The notes beneath the pieces were generated by a model. That model was not told the DNA's origin and searched no databases. It saw only the letters and a program-made list of their open reading frames with translations. Of a stretch of DNA of 35,604 nt, positions 15,546-24,197 are shown piece after piece. Within the stretch, counting starts at the first letter, position 1; the number at the start of each line of letters is the position of its first letter. The stretch is from the NCBI GenBank assembly GCA_903934375.1, contig CAIZNP010000151.1:1-35604 (forward strand). Reading direction: 5' to 3'. Source of the DNA: an uncultured Synechococcaceae cyanobacterium (GTDB lineage: Bacteria; Cyanobacteriota; Cyanobacteriia; PCC-6307; Cyanobiaceae). Position numbers and translations under genes: made by a program.

Positions 15546-16432
15546 TGATCGAGGCCTGTCCCTGCAGGCCTGTCTCCTTGCTGCCACCTCAGGCCCTCGA
15601 TCGCAGTGCCATGGCCCTGGGGCTCACACTGCTGGCGGGGCTCTCCACAGGCATCGGCAGCTTGATCGGCCTGGGCTCGCGTCCGTCCAGCCATCGCTTC
15701 CTCACCCTGGCGCTGGGCTTCTCCGCCGGCGCCATGGTGTACGTATCGCTGGTGGAGATCCTGCCGAAGGCGCGGCTGGTGCTGGTGCCGCTCCTGGGGG
15801 CCCGCCTCGGTTATGCCGCCGCCGTGCTCGGCTTCTTCGTCGGCATCGTCAGCATGGCGCTGATCGATCGCTGGCTGCCGGTGCACGATGCATCCGGCGC
15901 TCTGCAGCAGCTCGCCCCCGGCAGTGATGGTCGGCAGCGTGGGCCATCTGTTCTGAACAGCAGTGATCCGACTGAGCGCCGCCGTCTTCTGCGTATGGGG
16001 TTGTTCGCTGCCCTGGCCATTGGCATCCACAACTTTCCCGAGGGCCTGGCCACCTTCCTCGGGGCCCTGGCCAACCCTCAACTGGGGGTGAGCATCGCCG
16101 TGGCGATCGGCATCCACAACATCCCTGAGGGATTGGCGGTTTCGGCCCCGGTTTACTTCGCCACCGGCAGCCGTCGCCTTGCTTTCTGGGTGTCATTCCT
16201 GTCCGGTCTGGCGGAGCCGATCGGTGGTCTGGTGGGCTATGTGCTGTTTCGCTCCCTGCCCAATCCGATCGCCTTCGGCCTCGTGTTCGCCGGCCTGGCT
16301 GGCGTGATGGTCTACGTGTCGCTGGATGAGCTGCTGCCTGCCGCCCGCGACTATGGCGATCAGCACCTCACCATCCTCAGCCTGATGTCCGGGATGGCCG
16401 TGATGGCCATCAGCCTCGTGTTGCTGGCCTGA
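15545..16432 (+). CDS. ZIP-family divalent metal (zinc) transporter
   Basis: This protein imports Zn2+ or related divalent metals across the membrane. It has eight hydrophobic segments. The two metal-site helices are evident: IGIHNFPEGLATFLGAL and IGIHNIPEGLAVSAPVYF, followed by SGLAEPIGGLVGY. A hydrophilic loop lies between segments 3 and 4 (about residues 110-150) but is not His-rich. The start is uncertain. The ATG at 15545 overlaps the preceding stop and adds 22 residues; the ATG at 15611 (MALGLTLLAGLSTGIGSLIG) gives the usual N-terminus just before helix 1. It sits directly behind the CaCA exchanger, so the two may form a cation-homeostasis operon. Confidence 0.9.
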   Translation: MIEACPCRPVSLLPPQALDRSAMALGLTLLAGLSTGIGSLIGLGSRPSSHRFLTLALGFSAGAMVYVSLVEILPKARLVLVPLLGARLGYAAAVLGFFVGIVSMALIDRWLPVHDASGALQQLAPGSDGRQRGPSVLNSSDPTERRRLLRMGLFAALAIGIHNFPEGLATFLGALANPQLGVSIAVAIGIHNIPEGLAVSAPVYFATGSRRLAFWVSFLSGLAEPIGGLVGYVLFRSLPNPIAFGLVFAGLAGVMVYVSLDELLPAARDYGDQHLTILSLMSGMAVMAISLVLLA

Positions 16433-16442
16433 ACCTCTGACC

Positions 16443-16703
16443 TCAGGCGAGTGGTTCAGGGGCAGCTGGTGCTGTCAGCCGCTGCACCCTCAGGCCTGCT
16501 GTCAGGGCATCGTCCTGAAGATTCAGGCTGGAGTCTGCGCTGATGCGCACCTGGCCTGAGCAGATCAGATCCCAGGTGCTGGCTTCGAAGTGGGTCTGCA
16601 GCCACAGCATGCCGATCACGCTGCCGGCACAGAGCTGAAAGCTGTCACCCCGGCGGATCAGGGTCAGATCAGCAGCCATCGGCGCGTCATAAAAAAGCTC
16701 CAC
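16443..16703 (-). CDS. small hypothetical protein, 86 aa or shorter
   Basis: The frame encodes MELFYDAPMAADLTLIRRGDSFQLCAGSVIGMLWLQTHFEAS and ends in TAPAAPEPLA. It looks like a small soluble beta-type protein, with no signal peptide or membrane helix. The start is a GTG at 16703; an ATG at 16679 (MAADLTLIRRGDSF) would give 78 residues. No family was recognised. It converges on the ZIP gene with ten bases between the stops; the junction contains a 6-bp inverted repeat (GCCTGA/TCAGGC). Confidence 0.6.
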   Translation of the reverse strand: MELFYDAPMAADLTLIRRGDSFQLCAGSVIGMLWLQTHFEASTWDLICSGQVRISADSSLNLQDDALTAGLRVQRLTAPAAPEPLA

Positions 16704-16765
16704 CCATTGCAGGCGGAGCTTGGGTCGCGCGAGGTAGCCAATGCGACCGCGTGAGCGGGATGCTC

Positions 16766-16981
16766 TCAGGCCTCGTTCACGGCGTTGGCGGCCTCGGCGG
16801 CGCGGTGTTGATACACGTGGCCGCGGTAGTGGAGCTCGGTGCTGGTGTCGACATCGGCAGCCTCATGGCGCAGGGGAGCGCTGTAGTGCTGGCCCCGGTA
16901 GGCGTGGTCCACCGGTTGCTCGCTGGGCTGCTCATGGCGGCTGCTGTCGTAGCTGACGCCGCGGTACTGGAGTTGGGACAT
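16766..16981 (-). CDS. DUF4278-like small protein with three YRG repeats
   Basis: A 71-residue protein starting from ATG (16979-16981). Three copies of an x-YRG-x-x-Y pattern are visible: LQYRGVSYD (4-12), HAYRGQHYS and LHYRGHVYQ. This matches the short cyanobacterial DUF4278 motif, usually present once or twice. The protein is polar with many His and Glu and no membrane segment. Function is unknown. The 398-base region upstream also carries the control sequences of the divergent ammonium transporter, so co-regulation by nitrogen is possible. Confidence 0.75.
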   Translation of the reverse strand: MSQLQYRGVSYDSSRHEQPSEQPVDHAYRGQHYSAPLRHEAADVDTSTELHYRGHVYQHRAAEAANAVNEA

Positions 16982-17379
16982 GGGATTCGGGCCTCGAAGG
17001 GTGGGTTGACGGTCTGCCGGGGCAGACGGGTCCGCTTCGTGGGAAGGAGCGTTGCTTCGCCTTGCGGAGGGGCTACTTCCGATGAGCCAGGGCCCGGGGG
17101 CGACTCATCCAACGTTTTGTCCTTCGGGCTGATTATGGGCATTTGCTGCTGTTCATGGCGAACAAAACGCTGATTCCTTCTTGATTTGTTGTGATCGAAT
17201 TGTGTGCTTCCGCGTACTTCGATGGCCCGAGAGCGTAGTGCCGAGCGCAGTAGCACGATTGCGAAACTTTTTGGTTTCGTAACGCTTGCTACGACAGCTC
17301 CTTGGCCTCTGGCAAAAAATGCGTCGCATGGTGGCCTGAGGTCGCCTTCCCCGTTCGCACAGTCCATTTCGGCTACCCC
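16982..17379. promoter_or_regulatory. 398-base divergent intergenic region between the DUF4278 gene and amt
   Basis: No convincing gene lies here. The right half, from about 17100, is more AT-rich than its surroundings. It contains a distant inverted repeat CGTTTTGT (17113-17120) and ACAAAACG (17162-17169), a perfect NtcA-type box at 17279-17292, and an A-rich stretch CAAAAAAT at about 17313-17320 where a -10 element would be expected. The left half has GATGAG/CTCATC arms around a GC-rich core near 17080-17108. Both neighbouring genes are probably controlled from this region. Confidence 0.6.
17279..17292 (+). promoter_or_regulatory. NtcA-binding site upstream of the first amt gene
   Basis: GTA-ACGCTTGC-TAC matches the consensus GTA-N8-TAC of NtcA, the cyanobacterial nitrogen regulator, at every defined base. 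It lies 88 bases before the ATG at 17380, and an A-rich -10 candidate falls about 22 bases downstream, the spacing of NtcA-activated promoters. The site also argues against the track start at 17302. Confidence 0.7.
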
Positions 17380-18828
17380 ATGACCGTTGCCACCCCTGAC
17401 GCCAGACGGCCTCAGGTGCGCAGCCTCCAGCAGGCCAGCCTGCTGGAGGCTCCGTCGCTCCTGCTGCGTAAGTTCCGAGGCCTTTCCTCCAGCCGTTCCC
17501 TCACCTGGCTGGCCTGTGTGCCGATCGCCCTCGCGGGTCTCGGTTTGTTCAACCTGGCGGCCCATGCCGCTGAGCTGCCTGAGCTCACGCCGGCCTTTCT
17601 GGCCAATAACACGTTCCTGCTGATCTGCGCCGTTCTGGTGATCTTCATGAACGCCGGCTTCGCCATGGTGGAAGCCGGGATGTGTCGCCAGAAGAACGCC
17701 GTCAACATCCTGGCCAAGAACCTGATCGTGTTTGCCCTGGCGGCAACCGCTTACTGGTTCATCGGCTACAAGGTCATGTACAACGCTGATTGGGTGATTC
17801 CCGGTTGGTTCAAGTTCGGTGGCCTGTTCTTTGACCCAACCGTCACCCCGGAGATGGTGACCGAGGGCAAGCTGGTTCCCAGCGTTGACTTCCTCTTCCA
17901 GCTGGCCTTCGCCGGCACTGCTGCCACGATCGTGTCCGGTCTGGTGGCCGAGCGAATCAAGTTCGGCGAGTTCATCATCTTCTCGCTGGTGCTCGTTGGC
18001 ATCCTCTATCCCATCTCCGGATCCTGGCAGTGGAACGTGGGTGAAGGTTGGCTGAACAAGCTCGGCTTCATCGACTTCGCCGGCTCCACCGTGGTGCACT
18101 CCTTCGGCGCCTGGGCTGGCCTGGTGGGTGCCCTGCTGCTCGGCCCCCGCATCGGCAAGTTCGTGGATGGTAAGCCCCAGGCCATCCCCGGCCACAACAT
18201 GGCCATCGCCACCCTGGGTTGCCTGATCCTCTGGATCGGCTGGTACGGCTTCAATCCGGGCTCCTGGCTCTCCATGGCCCCTGAGGTGCCCTACATCGCC
18301 GTGACCACCACCCTCGGCGCAGCCGGCGGTGGTATCGCCGCCACGCTCGTGAGCCAGTTCACCGGTGGCAAGCCCGATCTCACCATGACCATCAACGGCA
18401 TCCTCGCGGGCCTGGTGGGCATCACGGCTGGCTGCGACGCCTTCTCCATGCCTGCGGCCTGGGTGGTGGGCTTCATCGCCGGCGTGCTGGTGGTGTTCTC
18501 CGTCGCCTTCATCGACAAGCTGAAGATTGATGATCCGGTGGGTGCCTTCTCCGTTCACGGCACCTGCGGCATCTGGGGCACCCTGGCCGTTGGCCTGTTC
18601 AACACCGACAAGGGCCTGCTCACCGGCCACGGCTTCACCCAGCTGGGCTATCAGATCGTTGGTGCGGTGGCCGTCGGCATCTTCGCCATCGTGACCTCCT
18701 GGATCGCCTGGTCGGTCATCGGTGCCCTCTTCGGTGGCATCCGCGTGACCGAAGCCGAGGAAACCGAAGGCCTCGACATCGGCGAGCACGGCATGGAGGC
18801 CTATCCCGACTTCGCCTCCGCCAAGTAG
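17380..18828 (+). CDS. amt1: ammonium transporter (Amt family)
   Basis: A trimeric channel-like protein for ammonium uptake at the cytoplasmic membrane. From the ATG at 17380 it has 482 residues: an N-terminal extension with a signal-like hydrophobic stretch ending in AHA (about 41-63), then 11 membrane helices. Family marks are [38 protein letters not shown] and [15 protein letters not shown]; the last two hold the twin pore histidines. The track start at 17302 falls just 10 bases after the NtcA box and encodes an implausible leader, so I rejected it. A strong terminator follows at 18855. A second amt lies about 4 kb downstream. Confidence 0.95.
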   Translation: MTVATPDARRPQVRSLQQASLLEAPSLLLRKFRGLSSSRSLTWLACVPIALAGLGLFNLAAHAAELPELTPAFLANNTFLLICAVLVIFMNAGFAMVEAGMCRQKNAVNILAKNLIVFALAATAYWFIGYKVMYNADWVIPGWFKFGGLFFDPTVTPEMVTEGKLVPSVDFLFQLAFAGTAATIVSGLVAERIKFGEFIIFSLVLVGILYPISGSWQWNVGEGWLNKLGFIDFAGSTVVHSFGAWAGLVGALLLGPRIGKFVDGKPQAIPGHNMAIATLGCLILWIGWYGFNPGSWLSMAPEVPYIAVTTTLGAAGGGIAATLVSQFTGGKPDLTMTINGILAGLVGITAGCDAFSMPAAWVVGFIAGVLVVFSVAFIDKLKIDDPVGAFSVHGTCGIWGTLAVGLFNTDKGLLTGHGFTQLGYQIVGAVAVGIFAIVTSWIAWSVIGALFGGIRVTEAEETEGLDIGEHGMEAYPDFASAK

Positions 18829-18854
18829 GCCTCACCGGCCTCATCTCCCCCATC

Positions 18855-18883
18855 AGCGCCTGGCAGTGCCAGGCGCTTTTTTT
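18855..18883 (+). terminator. Rho-independent terminator of amt1
   Basis: AGCGCCTGG (18855-18863), loop CAGTG, CCAGGCGCT (18869-18877), then a run of seven T. It is a perfect 9-bp GC-rich stem, 27 bases after the amt stop. Confidence 0.9.
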
Positions 18884-18987
18884 GTGCCCGTTCTCAACCG
18901 ACCTGCTGCAGCAGATCGCGCAATGGTTCGTTCTGGACAGTGCGGGCGCCCTCAGCTCTTCAGTGTGGAGCTGACGAGAGGACCGTC

Positions 18988-19308
18988 ATGGCCTGCCCCC
19001 ACTGCGGTGAACACCTGCTTCACAAGCGCGATGGAGCCTTGCTGTGCTGTCGCTGCGGCCGTGTGCGCCACGACCTGGCCTCCGTACCGCTGCTGTCGTT
19101 GCTGCACCGGCACGGCATCGTTCTCGCCGTGCTGCTCGTCGGTGCGCCCCTGGCCCTTGGCGCGGCCGCCATGGAGGGGATGCGCTCGCAGGTGACGCAG
19201 TCATCCGCAGAGGCGGAGACGATTGAGCGATCCCGGCAGGCCGAGCAACCTCAGCTCGCTCTTCCCGAGGTGTTGCAGGTTTCCCAGGTCAGGCCGGCAG
19301 AGCGCTGA
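18988..19308 (+). CDS. small zinc-ribbon membrane protein, copy 1
   Basis: The ATG at 18988 (MACPHCGEHLL) is preceded by GAGAGGA, so I prefer it to the track start at 18940. The 106 residues contain a zinc ribbon from CPHC and CCRC pairs (about 3-24). A linker with PLLSLLHRHG follows, then one membrane helix (IVLAVLLVGAPLALGAAA), then a polar tail rich in Gln and Glu. The ribbon would face the cytoplasm. No named family was recognised. The next gene has the same architecture and similar sequence, so the two are tandem paralogues. Confidence 0.7.
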   Translation: MACPHCGEHLLHKRDGALLCCRCGRVRHDLASVPLLSLLHRHGIVLAVLLVGAPLALGAAAMEGMRSQVTQSSAEAETIERSRQAEQPQLALPEVLQVSQVRPAER

Positions 19309-19396
19309 TCTGTCAGGTCCCCCTGCTGCGCGCCACTGCTGCGCGCCACTGGTTCTGACGCCTGGCAGCCTGGGATGGTTGCCTGATGCGAGCTTC

Positions 19397-19717
19397 TTGG
19401 CCTGTCCCTCCTGTGGCGCTCGTCTGGTGGCCAAGACCAGTGATCGTCCGCCTCGGCTGATCTGCGTGAGCTGTGGCCGCCTGCTGCCGCAGACGACCCA
19501 GCCGCCGCTGCTGGGCCTGCTCAATCGCCATGGGCTGGGACTGCTGGCGCTACTGCTGCTGATCAGCATGCCTCTGGTGCTCACGAGCCTGTCCCCCTGG
19601 CTCGAACAATCGCCATACCGAGGCAGGGATCACGGCCGTCGAACCCAGCGGCAGGGCAGCCTGGAACCCTCCCGCTGGGACTTCCGCACAGGGGTTGTGA
19701 GGCGAGGCCAGCGCTGA
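19397..19717 (+). CDS. small zinc-ribbon membrane protein, copy 2
   Basis: I placed the start at the TTG of 19397-19399 because LACPSCGARL aligns with MACPHCGEHL of copy 1; the track start at 19223 lies inside copy 1. The 106 residues hold two Cys pairs (CPSC and CVSC), then PLLGLLNRHGLGLLALLLLISMPLVL, matching PLLSLLHRHGIVLAVLLVGAPLAL of copy 1, then a basic C-terminal tail. The ribbon loop is longer than in copy 1. Function is unknown. Its stop codon lies inside a large inverted repeat shared with the convergent P-type ATPase gene. Confidence 0.65.
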   Translation: MACPSCGARLVAKTSDRPPRLICVSCGRLLPQTTQPPLLGLLNRHGLGLLALLLLISMPLVLTSLSPWLEQSPYRGRDHGRRTQRQGSLEPSRWDFRTGVVRRGQR

Positions 19718-19745
19718 GGGCGACGCCCTCAGGCATCAGCGCTGG
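19708..19745. terminator. nested inverted repeat spanning two convergent stop codons
   Basis: Outer arms CCAGCGCTGA (19708-19717) and TCAGCGCTGG (19736-19745) are perfect 10-mers. Inside is a second perfect palindrome TGAGGGCG-A-CGCCCTCA (19715-19731). The stops of the zinc-ribbon gene (19715-19717) and of the ATPase gene (19729-19731) are both within it. Neither side has a strong T-run, so a bidirectional terminator or mRNA-end stabiliser is inferred. Confidence 0.6.
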
Positions 19746-22494
19746 CACCTCGGCGCCACAACCTCCAGATCTTCTCGAGCTCCAGATAGAGGAACAGCAG
19801 CAGACTGAACCCCACGCAGATCAGCAGGTCATGGCCGCTGAGGGGTTGCGTGCCGAAGAAGTTCGCCAAAGGGGGCACGTAGAGCAGCAGCAGCTGCAGC
19901 CCTGAGGTGAGCAGCACCGCCCAGATCAGCCAGGGGTTGGAGAACGGCGCCACCTGGATCAGCGGCAGGTCGCTGCGGGCAGATAGGGCATGGCCCATCT
20001 GCGCCAGGCAGAGGGTGGTGAACACCATCGTTTTCCAGTGATCGCCGCTGTGCTCGGAGGCATAAAGCATCAGGGCGATCACGATCAGCGCGAACACCAC
20101 GCCGATCCGCAGGATGTAGCGGCCGATGCCGCGGGCGAAGATCGATTCACCGGGTTCCGCCGGCGCCCGATCCATCAGGCCCGCTTCGCCGGGTTCCAGG
20201 GCCAGGGCCAGGGCTGGAACGCCGTCGGTCACCAGGTTCATCCAGAGGATCTGCAGCGGCGTCAACGGCACGCCGACCAGACCCAGCAGCGGTGCTGAGG
20301 CGATCGTGATCAGCTCACCGACGTTGCTGCCCAGGATGTACTTCACGAAGCGACGGATGTTGGCGTACACCAGCCGCCCCTCCTCCACCGCATTCACGAT
20401 CGTGGCGAAGTTGTCGTCGAGCAGCACCATGTCGGCCGCTTCCTTGCTCACCTCCGTGCCGGTGATGCCCATGGCCACACCGATGTGGGCCTGCTTGAGG
20501 GCTGGGGCGTCGTTGACGCCGTCGCCCGTCATCGCCACCACCTGGCCGTTGGCCTGCAGGGCCTTCACGATCCGCAGCTTCTGCTCCGGCGCCACGCGGG
20601 CGTAGACGCTGCAGCGGGCCACGGCCTCGCGCAGGGCCGGCTCCTCCATCGCCTCCAGCTCGCGGCCGAGGATCACTTCCCCGTCGCTGTTGGTCAGGCC
20701 GATGGCGCTGCCGATGGCAAGGGCCGTGAGCGGGTGATCGCCGGTGATCATCACCGGCCGGATACCGGCCTGGCGGCAGGTGGCCACGGCGGCAGCCACT
20801 TCCGGCCGGGCCGGATCGAGCTGGGCCATCAGGCCCAGGAGCACCTGCCCGTTCAGGTCCTGATCCGGGCTGGCGTGGTGTGGAGCGCAGGCGAAGGCGA
20901 GAACCCGCAGGCCGGAGCCGGCCAGCTGGCGGGCCTGTTCCAGCCACCACTGGCGTTGGGGCTCGCTGAGGGCTACCACACCGGCGCCATCAATCCAGCG
21001 GCCGCACTGGCCGATGATCACCTCAGGGGCCCCCTTGCTGATCAGCAGGCGGCTGGACCCGCTGGCGCTGCTGCCAAGGGGAGCCTGCAGTTCGCCGCGG
21101 GGATCGTCCACCCACACCGCCATCAGCTGGCGCTCGGAGCTGAAGGGGATCTCCGCGGCCCGCTGGAAGTGGCTGCGCAGTTCGAAATCGTCGATGCCGG
21201 CTTTGGCGGCCACCACGGAGAGAGCGCCCTCGGTGGGGTCGCCGAGCACATCCCAGCGGCCATCGTCCTGTTGCTTGTGTTCCGCGTCGCTGCAGAGCAC
21301 CCCTGCCTGCAGCAGCAGCTGGCGGGCACCGGCCACGCAGCCGGGTGTGGCGCCCTCGGGAGGTGTGAGGGGGCTGGCGGTCAGGCTGCCGGTGGGCTCA
21401 TAGCCCTGGCCGCCCACGGCAACCGCTTCGGTGCCGAGCCGCAGCTCCTGCACCACCTGGCGGTTCTGGGTGAGGGTGCCGGTCTTGTCCGAACAGATCA
21501 CAGTCACCGAGCCGAGCCCCTCCACTGCAGGCAGCCGGCGGATCAGGGCGGCGCGGCGCACCATGCGCTGGGTGCCGATCGCCAGGGTCACGGTGATCAC
21601 CGCCGGCAGGCCCTCGGGCACGATCGCCACCGCCATCGACAGCGACACCTCCAGGAGGTTCAGCGGGTCCTGGCCCAGCAGAAGGCCGAGGCCCACCACA
21701 ACGGCCACCAGGGCCAGGGCGCTGCCCACCAACACCTTGGCCAGGCCGTCCAGCCGCTCCTGCAGCGGCGTGCTCTCGCCACCGGCCGTGTTGATCAGTT
21801 CAGCGATCTGGCCCAGTTCGGTGGCCATGCCGGTGGCGCTCACCAGGGCCACACCGCGCCCGCGCACCACCTCGGTGCCCTGGAACAGGCAGTTCTGGCG
21901 CTCCAGCACCGGGGTGCTTGCCTCCAGGAGCAGGCCTGGCTGCTTGAACACCGCTTCGGCCTCACCGGTGAGAGCCGCTTCACGCACCCCCAGGTCTGCC
22001 GCCTCCAGCAGGCGGGCATCGGCCGGAATCTTGTCGCCGGCCTCGAGGCGGATCAGGTCGCCGGGAACCAGAAGTTCGCTGGAGAGGCGCTGCCACTCGC
22101 CATCCCGGCGCACCACCACGAGCGGCTGGGCCATATCGCGCAGGGCCAGCAGGGCCTGCTGTGCCTTGCTCTCCTGCAGGTAGCCCAGCAGCCCGTTGAG
22201 CACCACGATCACCAGGATCGCCAGGGCATCCTTGGGGAACTCCTGCTGGTGGAGCGACACCGCGCTAGACACGGCCGCCACCGCCAGCAGCATGATCAGC
22301 ATGACATTGCTGAACTGATCCCAGAGGATCTCCCAGGTGCTGCGGCCGGCCGAGAGCTGCAGTTTGTTGGCTCCGCCGTCCGCGAGCCGCCGAGCCGCGT
22401 CAGCAGTGCTCAGGCCATCACGACTGGCCTGCAGCTGTTGCAGACAGTCGTCTGCGCTGAGGGCATGCCAGGGGGAGGACGGTGCTCGGTTCAA
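19729..22494 (-). CDS. P-type cation ATPase, probable Ca2+ pump (P2 type)
   Basis: This pump uses ATP to move cations, probably Ca2+, out of the cytoplasm. It is full length at 921 aa: N-terminal cation-ATPase domain, actuator TGEA (176-179), phosphorylation site CSDKTGTLT (334-342, Asp336), hinge [13 protein letters not shown], and ten membrane helices. Residues that bind Ca2+ in SERCA are present: VPEGLP in helix 4 (293-297), SNVGE in helix 5 and NLVTDG in helix 6. That favours Ca2+ over heavy-metal or H+ transport. The start is a TTG at 22494; no upstream ATG fits. It is divergent from the second amt gene across 238 bases. Confidence 0.93.
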   Translation of the reverse strand: MNRAPSSPWHALSADDCLQQLQASRDGLSTADAARRLADGGANKLQLSAGRSTWEILWDQFSNVMLIMLLAVAAVSSAVSLHQQEFPKDALAILVIVVLNGLLGYLQESKAQQALLALRDMAQPLVVVRRDGEWQRLSSELLVPGDLIRLEAGDKIPADARLLEAADLGVREAALTGEAEAVFKQPGLLLEASTPVLERQNCLFQGTEVVRGRGVALVSATGMATELGQIAELINTAGGESTPLQERLDGLAKVLVGSALALVAVVVGLGLLLGQDPLNLLEVSLSMAVAIVPEGLPAVITVTLAIGTQRMVRRAALIRRLPAVEGLGSVTVICSDKTGTLTQNRQVVQELRLGTEAVAVGGQGYEPTGSLTASPLTPPEGATPGCVAGARQLLLQAGVLCSDAEHKQQDDGRWDVLGDPTEGALSVVAAKAGIDDFELRSHFQRAAEIPFSSERQLMAVWVDDPRGELQAPLGSSASGSSRLLISKGAPEVIIGQCGRWIDGAGVVALSEPQRQWWLEQARQLAGSGLRVLAFACAPHHASPDQDLNGQVLLGLMAQLDPARPEVAAAVATCRQAGIRPVMITGDHPLTALAIGSAIGLTNSDGEVILGRELEAMEEPALREAVARCSVYARVAPEQKLRIVKALQANGQVVAMTGDGVNDAPALKQAHIGVAMGITGTEVSKEAADMVLLDDNFATIVNAVEEGRLVYANIRRFVKYILGSNVGELITIASAPLLGLVGVPLTPLQILWMNLVTDGVPALALALEPGEAGLMDRAPAEPGESIFARGIGRYILRIGVVFALIVIALMLYASEHSGDHWKTMVFTTLCLAQMGHALSARSDLPLIQVAPFSNPWLIWAVLLTSGLQLLLLYVPPLANFFGTQPLSGHDLLICVGFSLLLFLYLELEKIWRLWRRGASADA

Positions 22495-22582
22495 GATCCA
22501 GACGTGGATTCAGTTCCAGGGATTCAAGCGGACCCCTGAGGCGATTGGGACGAAGGCCGCGGATTCCGCTCGGACCAAAACG

Positions 22583-22596
22583 GTATTGGTTGCGAC
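22583..22596 (+). promoter_or_regulatory. weak NtcA-like site upstream of the second amt gene
   Basis: GTA-TTGGTTGC-GAC fits GTA-N8-TAC with one mismatch and keeps the GT-N10-AC core. It lies 137 bases before the amt ATG. The spacing to a -10 element is unclear. Confidence 0.35.
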
Positions 22597-22655
22597 GAAT
22601 TTTCGTGTTATCGCGGAAGGTAAGCCAAGCCCATTGTGTTTGGGTCGGTGAAACG

Positions 22656-22669
22656 GTTACAGCAGCTAC
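22656..22669 (+). promoter_or_regulatory. NtcA-like site upstream of the second amt gene
   Basis: GTT-ACAGCAGC-TAC differs from GTA-N8-TAC by one base and keeps GT-N10-AC. It lies 64 bases before the ATG at 22733. No clear -10 box is seen at the expected spacing, so support is moderate. Confidence 0.45.
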
Positions 22670-22732
22670 AAGACGCTGTCCTGTCCTTGTCGGACTGTGG
22701 CCTGGCGAACGTTGGAGAGGTTTTCCCCCTTC

Positions 22733-24184
22733 ATGGCCCATGTCCCCTTGGCGGGCGGTGGTTCCACCCCGCTGGCTGTTTTTGATCGCTTCCGCACCAA
22801 GGCACTCGCCAAAGTTCAGGAGCCTGAGCTCAGGCGTTATGCCGTGATGCTGCTGGCCTTTGGTGCCGGTTTGCTGCCCCTGATGGCCGGTTCGGCCAAG
22901 GCTGCACTCACCAAGATGCCCACCGATGGCGCTGACACCCTGCTGATGCTGATGGGTTCAGCCCTGGTGCTGCTGATGACCCCCGGCCTCGCGTTCTTCT
23001 ACGGCGGCTTCACCCGCGCCAAGAACGTGCTGAACACGATGATGATGAGCTTCTTCCTGATGGGGCTCATCGGCGTCGTATGGGTGGTTCTTGGCTACTC
23101 CCTCTCCTTCGACACCGGCTTCGGCAGCCCCTTCATCGGTGGCCTCGGCCAGATGTGGCTCAACGGCGTCGGCGGTGAGCTCGGCGATGCCCCTCTCGCC
23201 GATGGTTTCGCCATCTCCGCTTCCTCGTTCGCCCTGTTCCAGGGCATGTTCGCCATCATCACGCCGGCTCTGATTTCCGGCGCCCTGGTGGAGCGCATCA
23301 ACTTCAAGGCCTGGTTCTGGTTCGCCCTGCTCTGGAGCCTGTTCGTCTACTGCCCCATGTGCAAGATGGTGTGGGGCGGCGGCTACATCGGTCCGTTCGG
23401 TGAGATCGGCGCGATCGACTTCGCTGGCGGCACCGTGGTTCACATCGCTGCTGGCGTGGCTGCTCTTGTGGCCACCGCCATCGTCGGCCCCCGCAGCGGC
23501 TTCCCCGACAGCAAGCGCCCCCCCCACAACGTGCCGTTCATCCTGCTGGGTGCCGGCCTGCTGTGGTTCGGTTGGTTCGGCTTCAATGGCGCCAGCTACT
23601 TCGCCGCCAAGGGCGCTGGTTTCTCCTTCATCACCACCAGCCTGTCCGCCTCGGCGGCTCTGCTCACCTGGTGCCTGATCGAGTGGTTCCGTGATGGCAA
23701 GCCCACGGCCGTGGGTGCCGCCACCGGCGCCGTGGCCGGCCTGGTGGGCATCACGCCCGCTGCCGGTTTCGTCTACATGCCCCAGGCGATGCTTATCGGT
23801 GTCGCCACCGCGACTGCCTGCTACATCGCTGTGCAGGTGAAGGCCGCCATCCAGTTCGATGATTCCCTCGATGCCTATGCCGTTCACGGCGTGGGCGGCA
23901 CCGTGGGGGCTCTGCTCACCGGTGCCCTGGCCGCTCCGGCCCTGGTGCCCGCTGATTACTTCCCCAAATCGGCTGAAATCCTGGCCGCCGGTGGCAACGG
24001 CGCCCTGTTCATTGCTCACGTCAAAGCCGTGCTGATCAGCTATGGCTTCGTCGGTGTTGGCACAGCCGTGATCCTCTGGATCGTGGGCGCCGTGGTGGGC
24101 CTGCGGGTCACCCCCGAGGAGGAAGAGCGTGGTCTCGACTTCGTCGCCCACGGCGAAGAGGCCTACGACCCCATGACCTACTGA
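22733..24184 (+). CDS. amt: ammonium transporter (Amt family), PII-linked
   Basis: The second ammonium transporter is 483 aa from the ATG at 22733, which has GGAGAGG about 12 bases upstream; the track start at 22697 precedes that site. After a polar N-terminus and a signal-like helix (YAVMLLAFGAGLLPLMAGSAKA), 11 helices follow with GLAFFYGGFTRAKNVLNTMMMS, DFAGGTVVHIAAGVAALV and DAYAVHGVGGTVGALL; the last two carry the twin pore histidines. It resembles the classical AmtB/Amt1 type more than the first copy. A PII gene follows 13 bases later, the usual amtB-glnK arrangement in which PII plugs the pore when nitrogen is ample. Confidence 0.96.
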   Translation: MAHVPLAGGGSTPLAVFDRFRTKALAKVQEPELRRYAVMLLAFGAGLLPLMAGSAKAALTKMPTDGADTLLMLMGSALVLLMTPGLAFFYGGFTRAKNVLNTMMMSFFLMGLIGVVWVVLGYSLSFDTGFGSPFIGGLGQMWLNGVGGELGDAPLADGFAISASSFALFQGMFAIITPALISGALVERINFKAWFWFALLWSLFVYCPMCKMVWGGGYIGPFGEIGAIDFAGGTVVHIAAGVAALVATAIVGPRSGFPDSKRPPHNVPFILLGAGLLWFGWFGFNGASYFAAKGAGFSFITTSLSASAALLTWCLIEWFRDGKPTAVGAATGAVAGLVGITPAAGFVYMPQAMLIGVATATACYIAVQVKAAIQFDDSLDAYAVHGVGGTVGALLTGALAAPALVPADYFPKSAEILAAGGNGALFIAHVKAVLISYGFVGVGTAVILWIVGAVVGLRVTPEEEERGLDFVAHGEEAYDPMTY

Positions 24185-24197
24185 GGCCCGCATCACC

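Noticed and set aside
16777-18789. 670-aa minus-strand ORF opposite amt1
   Set aside because: Low-complexity His/Gly/Glu-rich antisense frame; it crosses the amt promoter and overlaps a recognised transporter.
20485-22539. 684-aa plus-strand ORF opposite the P-type ATPase
   Set aside because: No motif, His/Gln/Leu-rich; the minus strand has DKTGTLT and all ATPase blocks.
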